Of a stretch of 64,000 nucleotides of DNA, positions 45,401-57,400 are shown piece after piece. Within the stretch, counting starts at the first letter, position 1. Each line of letters opens with the position of its first letter. The stretch lies in NCBI RefSeq assembly GCF_023101765.2, contig NC_064227.1, forward strand, positions 7,821,592-7,885,591, in the 5' to 3' direction. Below the pieces are notes generated by a model. The model saw nothing but the letters and a program-made list of their open reading frames with translations, was not told the DNA's origin and ran no database searches. The stretch comes from Spodoptera frugiperda (Eukaryota > Arthropoda > Insecta > Lepidoptera > Noctuidae). The translations under genes and the position numbers were made by a program.

Positions 45401-48400
45401 GATGGCGCCGGCAAGATTTGCCAACTTTACATCATGGGTGTCGTTATCAAGGTTTTCGGGGACGCTTATAGCGAATATGAAGTCAAAATTAAAATCCAAG
45501 ATGGCGCCGACAAGATTTGCCAACTTTCCATCATGGGTGTCATTTTCATGGTTTTTGGGGTTGTTTATAGCGAATATGGAGTCAAAATTAAAATCCAAGA
45601 TGGCGCCGACAAGATTTACCAACTTTCCATCATGGGTGTCATTTTCATGGTTTTTGGGGTTGTTTATAGCGAATATGGAGTCAAAATTAAAATCCAAGAT
45701 GGCGCCGACAAGATTTGCCAACTTTCCATCATGGGTGTCATTTTCATGGTTTTTGGGGTCGCTTATAGCGAATATAAAGTGAAAATCAAGTTGCGCCGAC
45801 ATAAATATATTAATTTTTCGACATGAGTGTCATTGTTGTGATTTTTGAGGTCCCTAATATCGAATAATACCTAATAGTGAAAATTAAATTCAAAAAAGTT
45901 TTTTTGACAGTTTTTTATGGTTTTCGGGTCCGTAATATTAATACTAACAATAATTTTAATATTAATACTAACAGTGGGCGGAAAATTTAGTATTGTTATG
46001 AGAATAAATAGTATAAAGATATGGCGAAAAAGTGCTCATCACGCTGAATATCTTTTCTTAAGAAAGTATATTCAAATCTCTTCAGGTTCGGCTGGGCTGG
46101 AGTCCATGTCAGGGATTCTACATCCTCGATTTTCGTATGTCGCCAACAAGTGCTCACCACGCTGAACAACTTTTCTTATGATAGTATATTCATATCTCTT
46201 CAGATATGCGTTGCGTTGGCACCATTTGATTTTTGATTTCGAACGCTTACTTTCCGAAAACTATGAAAATGACACCAATCGAATAATCCGAGCCCAAATT
46301 CGGCACACTTGGCTCTTGTCGTCCGTAAGTTACATCCGGTTGAATTGAATTGAACATCAGATAACACAAAACATTTGAGTCTACGCACGCACTAAACAAA
46401 ATAAAAATATTAAAAAAGAAAGTAAGAAAATATTCAAACTTTCAAGGTATCAAGTTCATTTTGTCATAATTTCCGCAGCTATCCGTGCGTATGTGTGTAT
46501 TGTCAAGAGTCGTGTCAATGTAGTGATGCGATTCGATACCTATCAATTATGAGAACGCGTCCTTAAGTAAAATTTCATTAGTAAATCAATAAAACCTGCA
46601 GCCGAAAATGAAACGAAACTTCGGATTCGAGAACCGGAATAGGCAGGGGGCCTACGTTACATGAGAGTACTACTCACCTCTGCGGGATGTAGAACATGAT
46701 GGGGCGCGAGGTACAGAAGCCGGTGTCGGGCTGGCTGCAGTCGTCGGCGCAGTGTGCGCACGCGCAGGGACGCGGCACGTGCAGCTCGCCGCCGAACACG
46801 GGCCACAGGCCTGATATTATACGGAACAAGCTGCGGGGAAAATAAACATTATAATTAGGGGATTAAATACTTAAACAGCACTTTTTCGTTACTTTTACAA
46901 AAAAAAAAATGATTTGTTAATGTTAACTACCAACCCGAGACCAGATTTTTTGATTCAACAGTTCGAAGCACCTTCTTCTTTACCTCTAATAATATTTTCT
47001 GATCTGTTGTATCTACTGTAAATCCCGGCTTACGTAAGACAAGCCCTGTCCCATTAAAAAAAACACCGAGGCAAACTAAGTAATTGTATAGTACCTGGAC
47101 TTCCCGCAGCCGTTGGGTCCGACGATGAGCAGATGCGTGCCGGGCGCGATGTCGAGGCAGACCCCGGCCGCCACCACGTCGCACGCCGGCGTCACTATCG
47201 GCACGTTGCGCAGCTTGATCGACAGGTCCGACGTGTATACTATTTTACCTGCGGACGGGGAAAATAATGTGAGCAAATTGTTTCTTGCTAAATTTTCCTT
47301 TAGTGCTGCCATACATAATATTTAGAATAGTACCCGCGTGACTTAAGCTACACAAAGAATTGCAATTTGGGGTCTGAAGTCCCAGTCTATTTTCTAACTT
47401 CTAAACTATTCGTGGGTAGACACAGGCAGTTAGCGCTCGTGCACACGATACCGTCACCGAGCCGTCGCTGCGCCGACGCCGACACCGCACCGTTACACTA
47501 TATATACGAGTCGCTGCGGTGACGGGATCGTGTGCACGAGCCCTTACAATGCATAATATTTAGTTTTGGGTGTTTAGTTTATGGAAGTTGGTTTTTTAAA
47601 CATAGTTTTATTTTTAAAAGAAACCCAATTAGTACATACCCTCTGGCACGGGCGTGTTGTCCTTGAACGTGACCTGGAATGCAGCGTGGGGCTGTACGTG
47701 CACGGCGCGCACGCAGCGCCCGCGCGCCACCTCGCGGAACACCACCAACATGTCCGACACGCGCGTCGCGTACCCCGCCAGCGTCACTATCTCCTGCAGG
47801 TGGATATACAACGGGTTAGTATCATGTACGTCGCGTACCCCGCCAGCGTCACTATCTCCTGCAGGTGGATATACAACGGGTTAGTATCATGTACGTCGCG
47901 TACCCCGCCAGCGTCACTATCTCCTGCAGGTGGATATACAACGGGTTAGTATCATGTACGTCGCGTACCCCGCCAGCGTCACTATCTCCTGCAGGTGGAT
48001 ATACAACGGGTTAGTATCATGTACGTCGCGTACCCCGCCAGCGTCACTATCTCCTGCAGGTGGATATACAACGGGTTAGTATCATGTACGTCGCGTACCC
48101 CGCCAGCGTCACTATCTCCTGCAGGTGGATATACAACGGGTTAGTATCATGTACGTCGCGTACCCCGCCAGCGTCACTATCTCCTGCAGGTACAGATATA
48201 GGGGGTTAAGGGGGATTTTCCATCAGAGGCGTGCTACGTAGCTATGGTACGAAGATGTAATAGCTAAGCTGTGAAACTATGTTACTGTTTCTACCGATAC
48301 AGAGATTTCAAGGAAGATTCCTTGCACAGTTACATAGCTACGCAGCTCGAGTATGCAATGTATCGATAGTAAGAAAGACATCCATAAACATGTCCATAGC

Positions 48401-51400
48401 ATGCATCTTTCCATTTAAACAACAAAGCTTAGCTGAATCCGTTTCTACCAGCACCAAGTTTTGTGTACCAATGAATATCATTGGTGGAATTCAAACACAT
48501 CTACAGCCACGTAGCATAGCACATCTCTAGTGGAAAAGCATATCGACAAAAACAGATCAACAGTCCTCAAGAGTCATCAACAGTCACCAAAAGTCCTAGT
48601 AATCTATCAAGAACTATATAATTTACCTTGTAACTGGACATGAGCCTCTCGATGGCGTCGGCGGCCGAGTTCAGCAGGTTCCTGGATGTGGTCATGTATT
48701 CAGCGCGGTCACTTATACTGCTTCCTGTAACGATAATAGTTTCAACTTTAACACATTATATAAAAACTATGGTTAACATGGCAATATTTACTACATTTCT
48801 TTATTATGTTCGTTCTTTTCCTATTACGGGACCACAGGGTCCTTTGGAAGGCGTACGAGGATCCGAAGCCAACTCGCAAAGACTCGTTGAACAATTTTAA
48901 CCTAAATTTAATGGGACATCAGCCGGCGATTATCCCTGTATGCACTATGGAAGAGCACCAACTGACAATCCTCGGTTGATGCAGGACTTTTGCGAGTCAT
49001 TTCTTTATTATTAGCCAGTTTCTTCTGTTTATGGGATAATAATTATGGCAAGCAATCAACGCCTTTCATGAATATATTTGAGGAGTTACAAGTTGCTAGC
49101 CTTTGGAGGTGTGGAGGACTGGATCTCCAGCACAACATTAACTCTGTTTCCTGTGACGCCCTGATAAGGCTCCGGTTGAACCGACTTATTCGTACAGAAC
49201 CATGGTCTTCCCACGATAATTAATTATGTTTCTTACTTATTTAAAGAGGATTTTGGGTGGTAGAATTAAAATTTCTAAAAGGTTTAAACATTACTTACTG
49301 TTTAACCCTGGGTATCTTGAGGGTTAAGCTGGGGTTTGATTTGAAATAAAAGGAGGTAGATAGTGATTACCAATCTCTTTTTAATTCCGAATTACTATAC
49401 CAACCTAATGATATTGATATAGTACTGACACTTGATATGATACCTGATACCAACTTTCCCATAGATTCTCAGGATACTTATACTATCGACTGAGAATCTT
49501 AACACCGCGATTCAGAAAACGGACTCAAATAAAAAGCTCCATCTATTAGCTAAATTTGGAACTATGTTTTGACTGAATCGCGGGTTTTGACAGATTAGAC
49601 ATATCCGTTGCTATGCGGTTAAACATTCCGCCCACCAAGGACATTATGTGGAACATTATGTCCTTCTAAAGTTAAACAACCAAAATACAGATGAAAAACC
49701 CTTACAAAATGACTTAAATCTAACTTATAATGATAAAAACCCGAACTTAACGTAACAATGCTTACAATGATAAAAAACCCGAACTAAACGTAACAATGCT
49801 TACAATGATAAAAAACCCAAACTTATAATTCTACAACAGTACTTAAAACTATCCTAACTTAAGCATATACCTAGGCAATAGGCAATACACACAGCTTGGA
49901 TGTTGACATTTGAACATAGAACCCTTACTGTGAATTGTAACTACTAATGTAAGATTGTCTAACCCCGAATGCTTTTCAACCACTCTGCCAAGAAGTCACT
50001 GACAGGTAAGTAAATTATTCTCGTTAATTACAAGATGAAATGAATGAATAAATAAAGAATGCTGCTGTCTACCGCCCTGACGATATAAATGGAATCATGG
50101 TAAGGTAACCTCCTCTTTTCTTTTAGTTTTAAGTTTTTCCCGCACAGGTAACTGAACAGAATACTGGAAGGTGTCGCAGGTTCTGTTCCAGGTAAGTCCC
50201 TTTTGCTTTATTTTATTGCTTGCTTGCTTATTTATCCCTTTTCCTACACCATCTAGTCCCTTGAACGAGTGTGTATTCCCGATAATTTTCCCTAGTAATT
50301 CACTGCTGTTGCTTAACCCGTTTTGTACAGTGAATCCTCTCTTTGCTATTAACTCGTTCATTTGATTATAGGTTTGCTTTCCCCTCATATGTTTATTTCC
50401 TAGTTTCTTCTTCAAGATTTCGTTCTCACTGAGGTGAGTATGCATCACAGTAATATTTGATATATTCTGAGAAGCAGAAGCTACTAGATTGTTTTGCGAT
50501 TCTACTCCGACTGTTGTTGAATATGCTCGCGTTGATGAATTTCCCTTGACACCACCAGACTCCTGCTCACTTTTTGGGTGCAGCAAAGAGTGGTGTCTAC
50601 GCTTACATATTCGACACGATGCTGTACATTTACACAACCTAGCAGAGTGGTTGTATCCCAAACAATTAAAACATAAGTTATGATCCTGAACAAACTTACG
50701 CCGAATGTCCACATCCTTGTTAACAAATTGTTTGCAATTTCTTATTTTGTGCTCGCTACTGTTACACACCGGACATACCTTGGTTGTATTAACCGCTGTG
50801 TGGAATACCTTTTCCTTACAAACACTGTTTTTACTTGACTTAGTACCTAAAAATTCAAGTGCCCTATAACGTGCTGTTAAAAATTCTTTAAGCTGTTCAA
50901 ATGTGGGCAGCTTATCTGAATCTACATTGCTAGTGACCTTTAGTTCCCAATCCTTTTTGCTATCAGGATCTAATTTTGATGTTACAATGTGAACTATTAT
51001 AATATCCCATGAAGTTACATCAATATCCAAATTAGTTAAAGCATTTAAACAATCTGATGTAGTATCCATTAATTCCTTTAAAGCACTAGCTGACTCTTGA
51101 ACAATGTTTTTCTGACTAAGTAATCTAACCAAAATGCAATGTGACAAATATTTTCTGTTGTTATACCTGGTCTCTAACTGAGCCCAGCATCTTTCATAAT
51201 TAGCTTCCGAAGTTGGTATATGACGAAGGAGCTGTTCGGCTTCCCCAGTTAAATAACTTTTTAAGTAATGCAATTTTTGCACATTATCAATAGTGCTATT
51301 ATTGTGGATTGCTGACACGAACAAATCGCGAAAGGTAGGCCATTCAGTATATTTCCCGGAAAAAGTTGGAATTGTTATTCTGGGTAACTTAATAGTCATG

Positions 51401-54400
51401 CTTTTACCCGGTGAACTATTATCTGAAGACCCTATAGCTGGAGAAACATCGCTTTTTTGTATCCTACATAATGCGGTTTTTAATTCGCATTTCAAATCTA
51501 AATATATTTCTTCTGTGTTAAAATAGACCTCATTTACAATGTATGGTGAAGATGTTAACTGCTCATATTCAATATCTTTAATAATCTGTGTGTGTGTTAC
51601 AGTGAATTGTGCCCATAATTCTTCAATCATTTCTAATCTAGTTTCCAAATATTGTGTAGTAATCCTATCTTTGGGTGATTTTTTAAAATTAATTTTCGCT
51701 CTCGACAATCTGAGATGAATGTCATCTTGAAGTTTGACATGCGATTGTAAAGACATTTTTTAAGAATAAATTCTGTAACTAAAGAGGTTTAAATATTTCC
51801 GAAAAAAGTATAAGTAACAAATATTTTCTAAGTGTTTGAGAAGAGATGAATTTTTACAAGTGTTTGGAATTTGGGGAATCTACTAAAAATCGGGCATAGG
51901 TTCCCCGTCTGAACAGAATTTTGCTTAAAACTAACTAAGTCTACATTTAAAATTACCTAAATTATTCTAAGTCCAAGATTTCTTGAAATTCTACCAAGTC
52001 CAAGATTTTTTCAAAGTTAAATTCTTCTAGTTTTTAAAGTTCACATTTGCTTGAATAATATCACAAAGTACTCACGTTTTTCGCGCACTATCACTCACTT
52101 CCTTTCCTTACGACGTCGTCCGCCGTCTGCAGCTTGCTTGCTGCTGCTGATGAGTAGTAGCGCCGCTTCGATGCTCAGCTCAGCTCCTGGGATACCTCTT
52201 CAATGATGTTCAGCTCCGGCTGCAGTACTTGCTTGAACTGCAGGCGCCCTCTATCGGCGACACTGGGAGCACTTCAGTGGCGACCCACCACTGTTGTCCG
52301 TGCTGCTGATACCCCAAAAACTCTAAGAGCATCCGGCTCGAAGGACCATGTTTAACCCTGGGTATCTTGAGGGTTAAGCTGGGGTTTGATTTGAAATAAA
52401 AGGAGGTAGATAGTGATTACCAATCTCTTTTTAACCCTAGCTCACTAAACATATTTTCGAGTTACACAATCACTAAACATTAGTCATTTTGACTAACAAA
52501 TTAAATCGTAAATTATTTTTGGAAATGTTGTTTATTTATGAAAAAAGTATGTGACATATGAGTTATTATTAAGGTTTCTTAAAAAATATTTAATAAACAT
52601 ATAAAAAATGTTAATCCTGGGAGTTTGAGCAGACAGGAATCGTATGTTCGCCACAAATGGCCTTCTTGCAGGAGTGGTATGATACTTTTGGCATCCTATG
52701 CTTCTGGTATGGGCAAACTGCGCAAATTTTTCATTTGTTTGGCTGTGCTTGACTAGTACTAGCCTCAATATTTTCAATTTGCAGGATATCTTTGATACTG
52801 GCCCTGATATTCTCCCTCAAAGTTGCAGCCGTGTATCGTTCACGCAACCATGGTTCAATGAGAGTGTCTGCCAATTTTTGCACAAATGCTTTGCGTTTAA
52901 AGGTTTTTGTCGTTGCCGCACCATGTTAGACACATAAACAACATACCCATTGACCATGCATAAGTCCAGCATATTATAAAATATGCACTGAGACCACCTA
53001 TTTGTTTTGCAGTTGCAGCTCATGGCAGAACAAACCTGGTCAACAGTATCAACAGCTTCTTTAGAACAATAGTACCAAAGCCTAAAATAATACAATTCTA
53101 CCATTGTAGAAATGTATTATTTCAAGCTTTTTCATGCTGAAGTTAATGACTGGCTGATCTTGTAGAAGAAAAATCATTTTATTGGATTTCGGTTTCTTCA
53201 TCACTTCCGTCGGTGTTTACGCGATGTTCTTCCTCTAAGTTTTCTTCTTCTTCAGATCCTGATAGTTCACCAGGTTGACGTGCGAGTTCTAGGTCATCAT
53301 TCTCATTGTCAGATTAATTAAAAAACTGCAGAATTTTGTCTTGATCCCGTATTAAATCTATCTAAAACAGAATAAACGGCTATATAATGTTCAAAATATA
53401 TTTTTTTCCTCTTCATACTAATAAAATACATGTAATTTGTATTATATTATATTACATAAACAATACAATTCTAAGAAATAAAAAAAAACTTAGTTTGTAC
53501 AAAAAGTGAATAAATAAACAAAATTATTTCAAGCTTACCTTAACTCAATTTCCACGCGTAATCACTAAATATTAGTCTGTGAGACTAACAATTCGTCAAA
53601 ACTCCGGAAGTAAACCACGTGCAAACAAAACGCATGCACATAGGTCATTAAAACAATGAATAAGGAGGGTACTGAGCGCGGTGGGACAGGGGAATGCCAG
53701 GAACATATCTAAACAGAGAATGTTCAGAGGTCGTGTCGCCTGTGAGACTAATGTTTAGTGATCTAGGGTTAATTCCGAATGACTATACCAACCTAATGAT
53801 ATAGTACTGTCACTTGATTTGATACCTGATACCAACATTCCAATTGATTCTCAGGATACTTATACTAAAGCCTGAGAATCTTAACACCGCGATTCAGAAA
53901 ACGGACTCAAATAAAAAACTCCATCTATTAGCTAAATTTGGAACTATGTTTTGACTGAATCGCGGGTTTTGACAGATTAGACATATCCGTTGCTATGCGG
54001 TTAAACACTTACTTTACGCCAATCCATTCAAAATTCAACCTTATAGTTAAACAAAATAAAGCATATATTTCCACTAACCGTCTCTCTGCGAGTGCGAAGC
54101 CGTGAGTATAGGTAGCGCCAACATGACCATGCCGGTGCCGGACCAGACGTACTTCATGCAGAACTGCTCCAGCATCACGTACCACAGCTTCTTGTTGAAC
54201 ACCGACGTCATCTGGGCCACCAGCTCCTTGTAGGCGGCCTGGAGCTGGCCTAGCTCCACCTGGAAGGGAAATAAAGGGTGAGTTTGTATATGATAAGTCG
54301 TTATTACACAGTTTATAAAACATAGCTACTTCCGCGCGGTTTCACCCGCTCTGCTCGGCTCCTATTGGTCATAGCGTGATGTTTTATATATAGCCTATAG

Positions 54401-57400
54401 CCTTCCTCGATAAATGCACTATCCAACACAAAAAGAATTATTCAATTCGGACCAGTAGTTCCGGAGATTAGCGCGTTCAAACAAACAAACAAACTCTTCA
54501 GCTTTATAATATTAGTATATTAGTATAGATTTAGAACATGTTTTGGAAAATAAACTTTGAAATTTTTTCATCACTGCGAAACGGTTTAAATGTTGACTGA
54601 GTGTGAATAAGTTAGAGGTTAATTTTTTTTGTGTTTATACCTATATGACAAGCCATTATTACACAATATATGGAATATTTAGAATATGTTTTGGAGGAAT
54701 TAATGGTTTTTTGAGGGGGAGGGGGCAACCATTCAATGATTTCTCCCGCCTTGGGAAAAATATAATTAATTAATTACGTGTCACGAGAGTGATAAAAAGC
54801 CATGATACGTCTTGAGTGGTGAAAATTATCCAATGTCTTCTCCTGTCTTGGGCGAGGCGAGAGGGAGTGTCAGACTGTTACTGACTAAAAACCACCCCGT
54901 TCCTACTCCTGCTTTTGAAGCCAGAGCCACGGTAACCTGCTAGGTAGTTCGCAGCTACAGATTACGCATCAGCCCTACTGGAGACCCCATTTGTGGTGGT
55001 CTGATGGGTTTTTAAGGCGAGCGCGGAACGCTACACAACACATTGGGTTTAAGTTGAACATATCTTAAAATCCGTTTTTTTTTTATTGTATTCCCAATCT
55101 TACCTTATGTCCACCATAGAAGGCGACCTCCTCGGCGTGGGCAATGAGTCTGGCGTGGACATGCCTCAAGTTGGCCTTCATTCGTGCCTCCTCACCGGCC
55201 AGGGCACCGAACTTTGGACTCAACAGTCGCAACAGCTGGCCCGTCATGCAGATTACTAGTGTGGCTATGCTGGGACCTGGAAAATTTTAATTTGTTATGT
55301 TGAAATATAATATGGTAAAAATGCTTATTAATTTCTGTGGTTTCATTTCTAGTGTAAAATTATTTTCTTTAATGTCTCGTTAAGCAAATAGTCACAAATA
55401 TAACTGTCTATCGATAGGCTCAGGTTCGATTCTGAGTAAAACCAAATATAACAGTGACTCATAATAACCAAACTGGCGAAATGCGAGTTTTAGTACATGT
55501 TACGACTATTTTACGTAATTGCAAAAAAATAGTTTCATAGTCATTGCTTACGCCCAGGAAGGTTATGTATATATGCAAAAAAAAAACAACACAAGATTAT
55601 GTTGTTTGATTCCATGTTTAATCCCGCTATTTTGGCATTCACAATAACATTACGGACAGTATTATTGATTCAGTAATAATAAATAAAAGTAAAACATACC
55701 AATAAATATATTGCCCTTCATCTTGTTGGAGTAGGTGGCGAGGGTGAGCACGATGAGGAGCAGGTCGAAGCAGGGCTTCGTCAGCGAGCTGTACAGGTGC
55801 GCCACCGACTGCGTGAACACTGACACGTCTTCTGTTAACCTGGAAACCAGATATTACGGCTTTAGTTGCTTGCTTTAGTTGCTTGTTGCTTTAGTAGCTT
55901 AATTACACATTTGTGGAGAGAACCCCAATCCTCGATTCCCCAACAACCCTTAAATTCCTAACCCCCAAATGCCTGCAGCGCATTTCTAACGCATCTGGTG
56001 TTTCAAGTGTTTTTTTTTTTTTTATGGGCCATGCCGGTAATCGAGCAGACGTATTACCTGATGGTAAGTAATCGCCGCCGCCCATGGACACTTGAAACAT
56101 TAGAGGCTTTACAAGTGCGTTACCGGCTTTTTGGGAGTTAGGAATTTAAGGGTTGTTGTTCGGGAATGGGGATGGGGAAGATTGGGAAGGGGGAATTGGG
56201 CCTCCGGTAACCTCACTCACACAACGAAACACAACGCAAGCGTTGTTTCACGTCGGTTTTCTGTGAGGCCGTGGTATTACTCCGGTCGAGCCGGCCCATT
56301 CGTGCCGAAGCATGGCTCTCCCACACTTAAAAATGTCCATGTCCATGGGCGGAGGCGATTGCTTACCATCAGGTGATCCATCCGCTCGTTTACCGGCTTA
56401 TAACATAAAAAAATGGCACAATGCGCGGATAGTTGCTGCATAACTTGTTGGAGGTTGGGTTTTTACATAGAACAAGTATTGTGACCAATAAGAGAAAGAA
56501 CCACTCACCTATGATCAGCATTTTCAATCCTAGCATCTAAATTGGCGACCCTGTAGTACGTCTGGTTCTTGAAGTAGAGCTCGTAAGCATGGTTCACCAG
56601 CCGGGTCCTGAAGGCCAGAGCCAGTCTGCTCTCCAGGTACCTGATCATGGAATTGATGAAGGTCGCTGGAACTGCTATCCCGAACCACTGGAGTAGCAGC
56701 ATCGCGAACCGACGCATGTCTTTTTGGACTATGTGTTTTACTGGAATGGGATAAGGGTTGTTTTAGTATACGAATTTGTGTCAAGAGGCTTCGTTTATTT
56801 GGATAAAATATTATTGAATAGTTTAATTTTCGGAATAGAACGTAACCTAGAAACGTGACCGCTGTTTGACTATAAGATTTAAATAACCTTAACTACAAAA
56901 CAGACTGACATTTTAATTTCAATATTATTTAATATCAGAAGTTAGAAATGGTTTTACTCTTATTAAAATTAATGACTAAGTTTGAATATCTGGGGGTAGA
57001 TAATTTGATCTGCATGACAATTCAAAGGCCTAAAAGCCTGTATCTTTACATTTTAAAAACCTAACTGCATACTACTTAGTTTAAGGCCTTAAAACTCTTA
57101 CTCACCAATGGACCCTTCCAAGGAAGCCACATAAATAGACAGGAAGGTCCTGGTGAAGAGACACAGGGTATGTGCAGACAGTAAGGCGACCTCGTGACTC
57201 CTGACTCCTGGCACCATGATGCGAGCGAGGGAGATCAGCTGTCGGATGAACTCCAGGTTCAGACCTGGGATGTGTTCTTCTACCGATTGGGTCTCATCTG
57301 CGTCCTCCTGGAATAGTCATATAATTTACGTTAAAGAAGAGACGATGGAAAATTGGTAAACGATATTTTAAGAGAAGGAGAAAAGAAATAGCTTCTTATA

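Larger units (their letters stand above)
44526..46677 (-). other. ABCD intron 11, remainder
   Basis: This is intron sequence between exons 11 and 12. It holds the 99-bp tandem block (45390-45810), a duplicated segment at 46030-46200 and otherwise AT-rich DNA. Open frames on both strands at 45368-45826 come from the repeat period being divisible by three. Confidence 0.6.
49299..54007 (-). mobile_element. BEL/Pao LTR retrotransposon, gag-only, with nested piggyBac relic
   Basis: Two LTRs (49299-49625, and 52349-54007 interrupted by piggyBac) both have TGTTTAACC...GGTTAAACA ends, and CTTAC flanks both outer edges (49294-49298 and 54008-54012). On the minus strand the sequence after the 5' LTR, TGGTCCTTCGAGCCGG, could be a primer-binding site. 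A purine-rich GGTGGGCGGAA precedes the 3' LTR. The only long frame is a gag. Protease, reverse transcriptase, RNase H and integrase are absent between the gag stop (50095) and the 3' LTR, so this copy could only move with help. Confidence 0.88.
52349..54007 (-). repeat. 5' LTR of the BEL/Pao element, split by piggyBac
   Basis: LTR parts are 52349-52434 and 53769-54007, interrupted at the TTAA inside CTTTTTAATTCC. Flank CTTAC follows at 54008. Confidence 0.9.

Noticed and set aside
45368..45826. Frames of 126-144 codons on both strands
   Set aside because: They result from a 99-bp tandem repeat. No splice signals or domain features.
47581..47949. Plus-strand frame of 122 codons
   Set aside because: It is antisense to ABCD exon 9 and the 65-bp array.
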